From positions 37,186-101,185 of the IMG/VR virus record IMGVR_UViG_3300032050_000044: a stretch of DNA of 64,000 nucleotides; one strand, given 5' to 3'. The notes below the pieces were generated by a model. That model ran no database searches, had not been told where the DNA came from, and saw only the letters and a list, made by a program, of their open reading frames with translations. Each line of letters starts with the position of its first letter. Positions within the stretch are counted from its first letter, which is position 1. Below, one piece after another: positions 19,709-28,168 of the stretch. The translations under genes and the position numbers were made by a program. This DNA is from a virus.

Positions 19709-20425
19709 TTATGATCCAATTTTTTTAATTTCTTCAGCAATTGCTTCCATCGTAATACCTGTATCACCAGATACAACAGGTATTACAACTTCTTCGAATA
19801 ACTCATAGAAATATTCATAATCTGTATATCCAGACGGATAATTTAATGTTGGGTTATTGAATAAGTCAATTATTAATTTCTTAACTCTTTTTGAAGAAGG
19901 AGCATCAGCAATTTTAAATACAGAATCACCATAATCAAAGAATTCTATTTTTTCAAATTTATATGTTCCAGACTCAATAGAAAATTTAATATTTAAAATT
20001 GATGCCCAAAAGAACCCATTTCCAAAATCATCAAATTCATCCATAAACTTATCTTTAGTAGATTCATCAACTGGTATTAAACCAATAAAGAAACCAATAT
20101 TAAGTTCTGAACCTTCTGTATCTTCATATTGATCTAAAGTGGCATCTCTATCAAATGTTAGGTTTAGATAAAAATCTCCAACTTTACCATTTATATTAGC
20201 TTTTATTTTACCATATTTTTTAAACTCCTCAATATTTTTATGCCATTTTACGATAGTTTCATCATCTTCTCTTTTAGAAGCCCAATTTCTTAGTTCTTCA
20301 GCACTTGCTTTAGCAGTTTCCATATCATAAAAAGGATCCTTTTCAGCTCTTTTTATGATTTTAGCAGCTGCTCTTCTATAAGTCATTGGATCTAACTCTT
20401 CATTAAATTTTTTTAAATATTTCAT
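19709..20425 (-). CDS. Unknown protein with capsid-targeting-like N-terminus
   Basis: A 238-residue acidic protein starting MKYLKKFNEELDPMTYRRAAAKII. The first 70 residues are helical (KIIKRAEKDPFYDMETAKASAEELRNWA); the rest is alpha/beta with many aromatic residues. No family recognised. The start is supported by the shared N-terminal motif and by an AATATATT-rich element directly upstream. Confidence 0.65.
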   Translation of the reverse strand: MKYLKKFNEELDPMTYRRAAAKIIKRAEKDPFYDMETAKASAEELRNWASKREDDETIVKWHKNIEEFKKYGKIKANINGKVGDFYLNLTFDRDATLDQYEDTEGSELNIGFFIGLIPVDESTKDKFMDEFDDFGNGFFWASILNIKFSIESGTYKFEKIEFFDYGDSVFKIADAPSSKRVKKLIIDLFNNPTLNYPSGYTDYEYFYELFEEVVIPVVSGDTGITMEAIAEEIKKIGS

Positions 20426-20571
20426 ATTATAATATATTTTTTTTATATATTAAATTCTTGCTTTAAAATTTAAACTTTTTAATCATTAAAAATAGAACTA
20501 TTGTTATTCGCGATGACCGTTTGACATTAATCGTTAAAGTGTCTGGTTTATTACCACCATGAGAGTAAATA
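20426..20571 (+). other. Intergenic leader region with hairpin, no gene
   Basis: Between divergent genes. The last 70 nt are less AT-rich than the surroundings and contain a hairpin (GACA...TGTC closing TTAA-tcg-TTAA, 20523-20543) and short ATG-stop frames, one of which overlaps the downstream ATG. It may be a transcribed leader of the AIPR-like gene; no coding frame of useful length is present. Confidence 0.35.
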
Positions 20572-21726
20572 ATGTTATATAAAAAATTTATGAAAAAATT
20601 TAAATTAAAATTCCACTCAATTGTGGAAATTCCTAGTAATTCTACAAAGGGTAGAAGTTATTCAGCTGTTGTTCAATTAAAACAATTAGTGGATACACAT
20701 AAAATGTTTAATGGTCAGATTTATGATGTTAATGTAAGAGGACTATTAACAAATTCTAAAAATTCTAAAAAAAATAAAGTACATGTTGGTATAAATGATA
20801 CTTTAGTTAGTATTTCAAATGGTTCATTAGATTCTATAAACTTCTATAATAGAAATGGTGGTGGTTTGTTAATATGTGGGTCTATAAATGAAATTCAAAA
20901 TAATGAGTATGAGATTATTTTATCTGAAAGATATCATGGATTTGGGAATGGTCAACAAACAATATCAATTTCAAGTTTTGTTGATAACAAATTTCCTATT
21001 AGTGATGATGTTTACATACAATTACAGATAATGGTTGGTTATGATGAAGATGATTCTTATAACTCTTGTAGTTCTCATAACACTTCTAATAAAATCGGTA
21101 ACAAAGATACAATTTCAAATGATTGGAATGACATGAAAGATGAATTGGATAAACTAGGTTATATTTTAAATAATAAAAAGGATATCACTATAGCTGGTGA
21201 TAATGTTATAAATTTATGGTCGCAAAACTATTATAATATTATTAATGCTTATTTTAATGAAACTCCTTGGGTAACTGCAAGTGAGGCAATTGAAAACTTT
21301 GAAGGTAATGTTATTGACTTTATTTCACCAAGTGATATGATATCAGTGTTTGAGTTATCTAAAGAAATTGATAACTGGTTTGATATTAATTATAAGTCTT
21401 ATCATGATAATAATTTTTATGATACTGGAAGACCTGGTTATGCTAAGAATGTTTTAGTATTAGCTTATAAAAGATACTATAATCAATATAAAGATATTAC
21501 AAATGATTCATCATATGGATTCTTTAAATTATTTATGGATAATGTTTGGAAAATTGCTAAATCTGGTGATAAAAAGTTAGACTCTCAATATTATGGATCT
21601 AAGTCAAATTGTAATACTATATTCTCAAATATAGAGAATGAATTAAACTCAATGAACAGTCACAAAAAAGATATGGAATTAAAAAGATTGAAAGAAATTC
21701 TCGAAAAGAATTCCATTATGGTTTAG
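20572..21726 (+). CDS. AIPR-like (abortive infection phage resistance) family protein
   Basis: A 384-residue protein whose first 140 residues show the AIPR signature: IYDVNVRGLL, NKVHVGINDTLV, INFYNRNGGGLLICG (family form FW.xNNGxTI) and GFGNGQQTISIS (family form NGxQT). The C-terminal half is helical and not recognised. AIPR proteins occur in bacterial abortive-infection and restriction-associated operons; a phage copy could be a decoy, a superinfection-exclusion factor or a nucleic-acid-binding protein. The Asn-Asn of the usual motif is Asn-Arg-Asn here. ATG 20590 is an alternative start. Confidence 0.55.
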   Translation: MLYKKFMKKFKLKFHSIVEIPSNSTKGRSYSAVVQLKQLVDTHKMFNGQIYDVNVRGLLTNSKNSKKNKVHVGINDTLVSISNGSLDSINFYNRNGGGLLICGSINEIQNNEYEIILSERYHGFGNGQQTISISSFVDNKFPISDDVYIQLQIMVGYDEDDSYNSCSSHNTSNKIGNKDTISNDWNDMKDELDKLGYILNNKKDITIAGDNVINLWSQNYYNIINAYFNETPWVTASEAIENFEGNVIDFISPSDMISVFELSKEIDNWFDINYKSYHDNNFYDTGRPGYAKNVLVLAYKRYYNQYKDITNDSSYGFFKLFMDNVWKIAKSGDKKLDSQYYGSKSNCNTIFSNIENELNSMNSHKKDMELKRLKEILEKNSIMV

Positions 21727-21750
21727 TAAGTTATTGAAAATGAATATAAA

Positions 21751-21782
21751 AGAGAGACTTTTTTAAGTCTCTCTTTTTTTAT
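21751..21782 (+). terminator. Hairpin terminator
   Basis: AGAGAGACTT-tttt-AAGTCTCTCT followed by a T run, 24 nt after the AIPR-like gene. Confidence 0.88.
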
Positions 21783-21792
21783 TTAAAAAATT

Positions 21793-21838
21793 TTTTTTAA
21801 GACTTGAAAAAACTATGGATTTTTTAAGACTTGAAAAA
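21793..21838. repeat. Two direct copies of a 19-bp sequence
   Basis: TTTTTTAAGACTTGAAAAA occurs exactly at 21793-21811 and 21820-21838, 27 bp apart, in the promoter region of the gene at 21886. The spacing suggests an operator or tandem promoter element. Confidence 0.6.
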
Positions 21839-21885
21839 TTGATGGAAAAAAATCTAAATATATATGTTAAAATAATATCTTAGAT

Positions 21886-22185
21886 ATGAGATATAGTGAA
21901 TTGAAATATGATAATAAGACTTATACAACAGAGTCTCAAATAATCAAAATACTCAAAGATAATAAATTTTATTGGCTTTTAGATTCTGAAATAGAAAATG
22001 CTGAAATAGAAATTAAAAAAGATACTCTTATTTGGAAAAATGGTGAGTATATTTCTGGAAATTGGCATTATGGAATATTCAAAAATGGTAAATTCTACGG
22101 TGTGTGGGAAAATGGAATTTTTGAAAATGGTATGTTCTATGGTAAATGGTTAAGTGGTATTAATTTACTTACTTATCAATCATAA
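21886..22185 (+). CDS. MORN-like repeat protein
   Basis: A 99-residue protein. The C-terminal half has repeated units of the type W-x-NG-x-(F/Y)-x-G-x-W (IWKNGEYISGNW, IFKNGKFYGVW, IFENGMFYGKW), i.e. three to four MORN-like beta-hairpins. Similar short proteins are common in large phages and have no assigned role. The direct repeat at 21793 precedes it. Confidence 0.65.
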   Translation: MRYSELKYDNKTYTTESQIIKILKDNKFYWLLDSEIENAEIEIKKDTLIWKNGEYISGNWHYGIFKNGKFYGVWENGIFENGMFYGKWLSGINLLTYQS

Positions 22186-22201
22186 AAAATAAGAAACAAT
22201 T

Positions 22202-22654
22202 ATGAAAAAGAGAAAAGTTGGTTTAAAGCCAATTGGAAAAAACATCTACAATAAAGGAATTGTTAGTGTTTCCAAAGAGGAAAAAGAATACTTCTTTGAA
22301 ATTGGTAAAGAGTTAACAAGTGATGTGGCAGAAGCTGTGGCTATTTTAATGAGAAATGTGGATTCTAATGAGGCAATTTGGGACTTGGAAATTAATGATA
22401 TAGTTTATGAAAACTTATCACCTGGTAAATCACTTTTTTGGTTAACTGGTGGATACTTAGAATGGAGAACATTGGAAAATTATAATAAACCTTGGTCTGA
22501 GTTATATTTAGATTTTCAAGAGGAGTTTGGTTATCTAATTTTAAATATAGTTAAAAAGTCTAAAACCTTAAACGATATAAAAGAAAATTTTTTAAAGTAT
22601 TTAAATCTTCCTATTTTGTATGATTTTGCTTTAAGTAAGAATATGATAAAATAA
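22202..22654 (+). CDS. Hypothetical protein
   Basis: A 150-residue protein starting 16 nt after the MORN-like gene and closed by a terminator, so it is probably in the same unit. It is mixed alpha/beta with several Trp residues (LFWLTGGYLEWRTLENYNKPW). No family or catalytic motif recognised. Confidence 0.6.
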   Translation: MKKRKVGLKPIGKNIYNKGIVSVSKEEKEYFFEIGKELTSDVAEAVAILMRNVDSNEAIWDLEINDIVYENLSPGKSLFWLTGGYLEWRTLENYNKPWSELYLDFQEEFGYLILNIVKKSKTLNDIKENFLKYLNLPILYDFALSKNMIK

Positions 22655-22656
22655 AA

Positions 22657-22686
22657 TTAAACCCATCACAAGATGGGTTTTTTATT
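22657..22686 (+). terminator. Hairpin terminator
   Basis: ACCCATC-acaa-GATGGGT followed by TTTTTTA. Confidence 0.85.
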
Positions 22687-22700
22687 TTAATATATAAAAT

Positions 22701-22940
22701 ATGGAAACAAAATATGAGATATGTCAAAGTCCTTGGTGTAAAGCCAGATTTGAATATAAAGAACATGAAATGGTTAAAAATGAAAACGGTGATTTAGTTC
22801 CACCTAAAAATTGTTCTAAGTGTAGAAGTTTTGAGAATGAACTAAGTGGTGGTATCGAATGGAAGGATAAAGAATATGAAGGTTCTAGATTTGATGGTAT
22901 GCCACATGAAATAAAATATAAAATTAATAAATATTATTAA
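22701..22940 (+). CDS. Small zinc-ribbon-like protein
   Basis: A 79-residue protein with two Cys pairs (CQSPWC and CSKC) separated by about 32 residues, the arrangement of a small zinc-binding domain. It is preceded by AATATATA 9 nt before the ATG. Its stop codon overlaps the ATG of the next gene (TAATG), so the two are coupled. Confidence 0.6.
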   Translation: METKYEICQSPWCKARFEYKEHEMVKNENGDLVPPKNCSKCRSFENELSGGIEWKDKEYEGSRFDGMPHEIKYKINKYY

Positions 22941-23785
22941 TGAAAGCACATTTTTTTGATTTAGATACAATAGTTAATATTGATAATAAAGTTTGGATTA
23001 TTGATAAAAATAATCCAAATAATCCTATAATAAAGATTTCACAATCAGACTTTAATCTAATTAGAAATGGTGTTTATAGAAGTCAAAATCAAAGATTATC
23101 TTTAAACGGAACCAATTATTGGTTTCCAGAAGATTTGATGAATCAAATAAAAATAAAAAGTAAGAGAATAAAATTCGATTTGAGTAATTTGGGATTTTCT
23201 ATGCAGGAATTTTCAAACTCTGAAATAATAAAAGAATTGGATTATGAGATAAATATGGATTTATTTCATAATATAAAAAATACAACAGATCATATTTATA
23301 TTATTTGTTCTAAAAACAATAAAAAGAACTATGAAATAATAATTGATAAAATAGAAGATAAACTTTATAAATTAGGTTTAGAAATTAAAGATTATTATTT
23401 TATATCAGAGACATTTTATAATAGAGATTTAGATGAAATTTTATATAAAAAGATTAGAATTATATTACAACACTTAGTTGGTTATAAAACAGAAGGTGAT
23501 AAATTCATAGATAATGAGATTGAAAGATATGATGAGGTTCACTATTATGATACTGATTTGCAGAATACTAATATAAAAGTTAATGATTTTCTAAAAACTA
23601 TTCTGGATAATACAGAGGATTTTCTTAAAAAGACAATCATATCTGAAATAAATTCAATTCAAAAATTTGTTTATATAAACTGGGTTAGTCCAAATAAAGT
23701 TAATCGAATTCAAAGTAAAAAGACCTTATTAGAATACTCTAAACTTATAAGAACATTTGAAAGTTTTAAATATTATAGAAAGTAA
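22940..23785 (+). CDS. HAD-like phosphatase-fold protein
   Basis: A 281-residue protein. HAD-type motifs are present: FFDLDTIV at residues 5-12 (motif I, D-x-D-T), IYIICSKNN near residue 117 (motif II Ser/Thr) and VHYYDTD near residue 200 (motif IV acidic residues). The residues between are consistent with a small cap. Substrate unknown; phosphatase or nucleotide hydrolase activity is inferred from the fold. Translationally coupled to the zinc-ribbon gene. Confidence 0.5.
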   Translation: MKAHFFDLDTIVNIDNKVWIIDKNNPNNPIIKISQSDFNLIRNGVYRSQNQRLSLNGTNYWFPEDLMNQIKIKSKRIKFDLSNLGFSMQEFSNSEIIKELDYEINMDLFHNIKNTTDHIYIICSKNNKKNYEIIIDKIEDKLYKLGLEIKDYYFISETFYNRDLDEILYKKIRIILQHLVGYKTEGDKFIDNEIERYDEVHYYDTDLQNTNIKVNDFLKTILDNTEDFLKKTIISEINSIQKFVYINWVSPNKVNRIQSKKTLLEYSKLIRTFESFKYYRK

Positions 23786-24424
23786 TTAACCTTTTTTCTT
23801 TTTATCATCCATATTCAACATGGCATTTTTGATTAAATCATTTAAATCTCTACTGCTAGTAATCATTCCATCATTTGTAGTTGGTTCTTCATCAGTTCCA
23901 ATTTCTTCAATTTTTGGAGTTGAATTGTCAATTTCTTCATAACCTAAATCTTTTCTAAGAGTTTTATAGAATTTTTCAAGTTCTGTTCTTTGTCCACTTA
24001 GAAACTTAGCATTTTCTCTAATTTGACCAATTGTTTGATTGACAACTTCATGCATTCTAGCTGAGTTATCACCATTATCAACCTGTCTTAATTGATTTAA
24101 GAAATTTTTTCTAGTCATTTTTGATAAAAAGATAGCTTCTGCGTAAACAGTAGCATCTTCTTTCATTTTGTTGGCGATATAAGGATGTTCCTTTAACTTA
24201 GGAACATCTCCTAAATAAAGATCTACTAATGATTCTAATACATCCATTGATTGTTGAGAAGCCACCGTTAGATCTGAATCATAGTCATATATTTCAATTT
24301 CACCTAAATCTGGTAAATCTTCTGGTCTTGCTAAATGTGTTGATATATCAAAATCTATTGACTCTGATTGTATTTGTTCAAACTCATCTTTTATTCTATT
24401 TCTTTCTTTATCAGCTTTAGACAT
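23786..24424 (-). CDS. Candidate small terminase subunit (gp16-like), by position and architecture
   Basis: A 212-residue acidic, mostly helical protein with a central coiled-coil segment (HEVVNQTIGQIRENAKFLSG...ELEKFYKTLRKDLGY) and charged tails. It lies directly upstream of and divergent from the large terminase gene. Length, central oligomerisation helices and location are like T4-type gp16, which rings DNA and regulates gp17. No sequence motif proves it. It starts one base after the stop of a ribbon-helix-helix gene and is probably co-expressed with it. Confidence 0.45.
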   Translation of the reverse strand: MSKADKERNRIKDEFEQIQSESIDFDISTHLARPEDLPDLGEIEIYDYDSDLTVASQQSMDVLESLVDLYLGDVPKLKEHPYIANKMKEDATVYAEAIFLSKMTRKNFLNQLRQVDNGDNSARMHEVVNQTIGQIRENAKFLSGQRTELEKFYKTLRKDLGYEEIDNSTPKIEEIGTDEEPTTNDGMITSSRDLNDLIKNAMLNMDDKKKKG

Positions 24425-24425
24425 C

Positions 24426-24593
24426 TTATTCTACTTTACTTTTTTGTTTTTTTAGAAAATCTTTCAATATCTTATCCATTAGTTTTGACTTGTTTATAAA
24501 ATTATCTTCACAATACTTTTCAAACTCTTGATAAGTATCTATATCAACTGAAAATCCAACTTTCAATTTACTAATACCTGATTTTCTTCCCAT
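24426..24593 (-). CDS. Small ribbon-helix-helix-like DNA-binding protein
   Basis: A 55-residue frame starting MGRKSGISKLKVGFSVDI. The pattern is a basic N-terminal arm, a beta strand (LKVGFSVDI), then two helices (TYQEFEKYCEDN and NKSKLMDKILKDFLKK), the layout of MetJ/Arc repressors. It ends one base before the candidate small terminase ATG. It may autoregulate this operon or supply DNA binding to it; inference only. Confidence 0.6.
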   Translation of the reverse strand: MGRKSGISKLKVGFSVDIDTYQEFEKYCEDNFINKSKLMDKILKDFLKKQKSKVE

Positions 24594-24683
24594 AATGTAT
24601 ATATTATTTCAAAAAAGTGTAAAATTTCCACTTTTTCTACTTTATATATAAAAAAATTATCACTATAAAAAATAATTAAAAAT

Positions 24684-26816
24684 ATGGCAAAAAAACACGT
24701 AGAAGAAGAAAGACAGATGGTCTTTACCACTAGACTTGTTGATGATGCTACTGATAAAATAAACGACGGTATAGTCCTTAAAAGGTATCAAAACCCTTGG
24801 CTAAAAGGTGAAGTTGGTATTAAACGATCAGGTGTTTCTTTTAGAATGACTCCTGAGGAACAACAAGAATATATTAGATGTGCTTTAGATATACATTACT
24901 TTACAGAGCAATATTGTAAAACCAAAAGAGAAGATGGTAGTATTGGTTCTATAAAACTTAGAGATTATCAGGAAGAGATATTGGATAATTTTGTTAGTAA
25001 TAGATTCAATATTCTAATGGCTTCTCGTCAGGTTGGTAAAACTGTATCATCAGCTATTTTTATTTTACACACTATTCTCTTTAATAATGATAAAAACGTA
25101 ATGATTGTAGCGAACAAAGGTGATACTGCGGTTGAGATTGTTGATAAAGTAAAATCTATTTATACTCTATTACCATTCTATCTAAAGCCTGGGGTTAAAA
25201 CTTGGAACCAAAAATCATTAACATTTGAGAATGGTTGTAGAATTAAAACATCGGCAAGAACAAAGACACCAGCAATTGGTTTTACCATTGACTTACTTTA
25301 CTTAGATGAGTTCGCTCATATCCCATCAAATATCATTGAACCTTACTATACAGCGGCTTTTCCAACTGTATCAGCCGTGCAAAACTCAAAGATTATCATC
25401 ACATCAACTCCTAATGGTATGAATTTATTCCATAAGTTATTAACTGATGCTGAAAGACCAGATGGTGATCCACAGAAAAATAACTATAAACCATTTAGAG
25501 TTTATTGGTATCAAGTACCTGGTCGTTTTGTTACTTATATACGATTAAATCCACATAAGATGTATGAGTATGGTGTTACTGCTGATGATATACATAATTT
25601 GTGTAAAGAAACTTGGGGTGATTTAACAAAGGTTGAAATGAACTTTAATATTGATCTTCAAAAGGATGTGATACACATATTTAATAATGATAAGTGTACT
25701 GATGAAATGGTTAAATCATTGAGTTTTGTTGATAAAAATGGATTGGATACCTCAATTTTAGCAATTTCTGAAATAACAACTTGGAAAGATGAAGCTGTTA
25801 AGGATATTGGTGGTGAAGATGCTTTCAACCAAGAGTATGGACTAAGATTTATTAATGGTAGTAAATCACTTTTAAATGAGGCTATCATAGAAGATTTATT
25901 AAGAGGTAAAAAACATTTCGCTTTTACTGAATTAGATGAACTTAGAAGATTGAGATTTAGTTATACTGATTTAAAATGGATAGAAGATGATGATACTTTT
26001 ATACCAATACGAAGAAAGGAATATAAAATTGTACTATCGGTAGATATATCAGAAGGTTTAGGACAAGACTATTCTGTTATTAACATATTTAAAGTTGGTG
26101 AGAAATCAACTGATTTAATAGAAGAACAAAAATTTAAGTATAAATCAATTGTTGATTTTTTCCGATTAGAACAAATAGGTATTTATAGAAATAATTTCAT
26201 TTCAGTTAAGCAATTGGCTGAACTTTTATATCTCATTGCTTTTGAATATTTTAATCCGGAGAATGTTAAAATAGTATTGGAGCTAAATAACTATGGTAAT
26301 ACATTATTGGCGGAGATGCCACATGTTTTTGATGGTAATAATCAATATGGATCTTCAATTTTTGTTAGATATAAACATAGAGTTGATTCAACAGAAGAGA
26401 AAGTTGGATTAAAAGTTGGTGATAATAAAAATATGATGGTTAAAGATTATCAAGAATTAATGCAGAATAAAGGATTGGTTATTACCAATGAAGATAATAT
26501 TAGAGAGATAACAACTTTTGTTAAACATACAACAACTTCTGGTAATGTTAGATATGCGGCTGATGTTGGTCATGATGATACCGTTATGACTTTGGTTAAC
26601 ATGAGTTCTATCTTTAATAAAAATGAATTCAAAGAGATGGTTGAAGAGTGGGGTAATAAAACCAATAAACAATTCATGACTTACATTGAAAAATGTATGA
26701 ATGAAGGAGATTATATGGAAGGACTTGATTATGGTCAAGTTCTTAAAGCTAGAAGACAGTTTATAAATAGAAGATCGAACTATTCACAAGGTAGTAATTG
26801 GTTTGGTAGAAACTAA
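24684..26816 (+). CDS. 17: Terminase large subunit gp17
   Basis: A 710-residue ATPase-nuclease that packages DNA into proheads. The ATPase domain has the adenine motif region (LRDYQEEIL), Walker A MASRQVGKT near residue 113, Walker B LLYLDEFAHI near residue 204, and coupling motif TSTPNG. The RNase H-like nuclease domain starts near residue 450 with the catalytic Asp in SVDISEGLGQDYS, and continues with LELNNYG and an Asp-rich DVGHDDTV. It is somewhat longer than T4 gp17 (610). A terminator follows. Confidence 0.97.
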   Translation: MAKKHVEEERQMVFTTRLVDDATDKINDGIVLKRYQNPWLKGEVGIKRSGVSFRMTPEEQQEYIRCALDIHYFTEQYCKTKREDGSIGSIKLRDYQEEILDNFVSNRFNILMASRQVGKTVSSAIFILHTILFNNDKNVMIVANKGDTAVEIVDKVKSIYTLLPFYLKPGVKTWNQKSLTFENGCRIKTSARTKTPAIGFTIDLLYLDEFAHIPSNIIEPYYTAAFPTVSAVQNSKIIITSTPNGMNLFHKLLTDAERPDGDPQKNNYKPFRVYWYQVPGRFVTYIRLNPHKMYEYGVTADDIHNLCKETWGDLTKVEMNFNIDLQKDVIHIFNNDKCTDEMVKSLSFVDKNGLDTSILAISEITTWKDEAVKDIGGEDAFNQEYGLRFINGSKSLLNEAIIEDLLRGKKHFAFTELDELRRLRFSYTDLKWIEDDDTFIPIRRKEYKIVLSVDISEGLGQDYSVINIFKVGEKSTDLIEEQKFKYKSIVDFFRLEQIGIYRNNFISVKQLAELLYLIAFEYFNPENVKIVLELNNYGNTLLAEMPHVFDGNNQYGSSIFVRYKHRVDSTEEKVGLKVGDNKNMMVKDYQELMQNKGLVITNEDNIREITTFVKHTTTSGNVRYAADVGHDDTVMTLVNMSSIFNKNEFKEMVEEWGNKTNKQFMTYIEKCMNEGDYMEGLDYGQVLKARRQFINRRSNYSQGSNWFGRN

Positions 26817-26847
26817 AAAAAGTCACTCAATTTGAGTGACTTTTTTA
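26815..26847. terminator. Bidirectional hairpin terminator
   Basis: AGTCACTCAA and TTGAGTGACT form a hairpin between flanking A and T runs, separating the terminase gene from the convergent clpS. Confidence 0.88.
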
Positions 26848-27126
26848 TTAATTAGCTTCCATTGTTACTGATAAACCAGCATTTTGTAGTTTATCTTTCA
26901 TATCAGAGATAGTCTCATAGTCTCCATATTTAACATCACAAACACCATTATGATGAACTATAAAAGCACATTGGTTAGCTTGTTCATATTCATGTTTACA
27001 TACTTTCATTAGGCAAGTGATTACCCAATCAAAAGAATTAAAATCGTCATTGTGAAGATCTAAACGATATGGTTTGGATAAAATCTCTTCTACTTTTGAC
27101 TCTACTTGTTCTTTAGTTTTTGCCAT
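26848..27126 (-). CDS. clpS: ClpS-like adaptor of the ClpA/ClpC protease
   Basis: A 92-residue protein. After a short charged N-terminal arm it follows the ClpS fold: YRLDLHNDDFNSFDWVITCL (family form Y.VILVNDDYTPMEFVV..L), then a helix with YEQANQCAFIVHHNGVC (form ERATQLMLxVHxxGxA), and the C-terminal strand AGLSVTMEAN. The Asn-Asp-Asp and His residues that form the N-degron pocket are present. In bacteria ClpS delivers N-end-rule substrates to ClpAP and blocks degradation of SsrA-tagged proteins by that protease. A phage copy would act on host Clp; see the linked tmRNA finding. Confidence 0.88.
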   Translation of the reverse strand: MAKTKEQVESKVEEILSKPYRLDLHNDDFNSFDWVITCLMKVCKHEYEQANQCAFIVHHNGVCDVKYGDYETISDMKDKLQNAGLSVTMEAN

Positions 27127-27164
27127 AGTTTAAAAATTATTTTTGCATTATATATTTATATTAA

Positions 27165-27692
27165 TTATCTTTCAAATGTTTTTTCGGTTTTATTAATAAC
27201 ATCAACAACAGTTATTTTAACACCATTTTCTTTGGAAAATTCAGTTGCCCAATCTTCAAAATGTGGTAGGTGTTCATGTCTATCATCAAACATAATAAAC
27301 TCTTTTACTTTATGTTCTTTTAACTTTTGTTCAAATAGTTTCAATTTAAATCGTAGAGTATCTCCGCCCCAATTTAAATGAACTTCATCAAATTCTAAAT
27401 TGTTTTCTTCAAACAATTTATTTATGTTATCAAGCATTCCATTTACTTTAGCTAAACGACCAGTGGCAACAATTACTTTAGTACCGTCTTCGGAACGGTG
27501 TTCTTGGTATTTCCTCAAAACCCATTGATTCATAGGTATGTGAAATATATTACTATCAATAGTTTCGGATTTACCCCACCAACCATTATATGGCCACATA
27601 GTACCAGTTTTTTCTTCCCATATAGATTTACCTATATCAGCCTTAGGTGTATGGAATAAAGTATCGTCAAAGTCAAAGCAGACAAGTTTCAT
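27165..27692 (-). CDS. HAD-superfamily phosphatase (HAD_SAK-like)
   Basis: A 175-residue protein with motif I CFDFDDTLFHTP at residues 5-16, motif II VIVATGR near residue 74, and motif IV MFDDRHEHLPHF near residue 134. The order and short length resemble HAD domains found in RNA-repair 'Swiss army knife' proteins and many phage free-standing HADs. A nucleic-acid or nucleotide phosphatase role is likely but the substrate is not known. A host-type promoter lies about 16 nt upstream of the ATG. Confidence 0.8.
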   Translation of the reverse strand: MKLVCFDFDDTLFHTPKADIGKSIWEEKTGTMWPYNGWWGKSETIDSNIFHIPMNQWVLRKYQEHRSEDGTKVIVATGRLAKVNGMLDNINKLFEENNLEFDEVHLNWGGDTLRFKLKLFEQKLKEHKVKEFIMFDDRHEHLPHFEDWATEFSKENGVKITVVDVINKTEKTFER

Positions 27693-27707
27693 AATAAATA
27701 TTTTTTA

Positions 27708-27715
27708 CAAAGATA
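27708..27715 (-). promoter_or_regulatory. Host-type -7 promoter element
   Basis: TATCTTTG on the minus strand matches Bacteroidota TAnnTTTG and lies just upstream of the HAD gene. It is back to back with a phage-type TATATATA element serving the divergent genes. No clear TTTG partner at the expected distance. Confidence 0.4.
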
Positions 27716-27754
27716 ATATATTTTTTATATATACTGCTAAAAATTATAAAGTTT

Positions 27755-28168
27755 ATGAAAGATTTTAAAATGATTTCTATTTATGTTCTAACAACTTTGT
27801 TTTTATTTTCTCTGTTCTTAAATATAAGAAGTTGTACAAAAATAGACGATACTAAGTATGATAAACTACATCAGGATAATATTAATTTACAAAAAATTAG
27901 AGATTCTTTAGTGAAAGCTAATTCCAAACTAAAATCGGAATACAAAACTATACAAGATAGAATTGATGAAAGAGAAAAAACTATTGATAAATTAAAAAAT
28001 GATTTAGATATTTCGAAAGAAAAAGTTAAACAAGCAACTGATAAAGCTAATAGATTAGCTAAAGAGAAATTAGAAGCTGATAGAAAAATAGATGAATTAC
28101 TCAAAAATCCAATTAGAAGAAATGATGATGATTTGATAGAATCACTAAAAAATAAATTAAAACCATGA
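27755..28168 (+). CDS. Inner-membrane spanin-like protein
   Basis: A 137-residue protein with one N-terminal membrane anchor (ISIYVLTTLFLFSLFLNI, residues 7-24) followed by a long charged coiled coil to the C-terminus. The topology is that of an i-spanin. Its last codons overlap the next ORF by 4 nt (ATGA), and the partner has a signal peptide and coiled coil, as expected of an i-spanin/o-spanin pair that fuses the host membranes at lysis. No endolysin or holin was recognised next to it. Confidence 0.55.
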   Translation: MKDFKMISIYVLTTLFLFSLFLNIRSCTKIDDTKYDKLHQDNINLQKIRDSLVKANSKLKSEYKTIQDRIDEREKTIDKLKNDLDISKEKVKQATDKANRLAKEKLEADRKIDELLKNPIRRNDDDLIESLKNKLKP

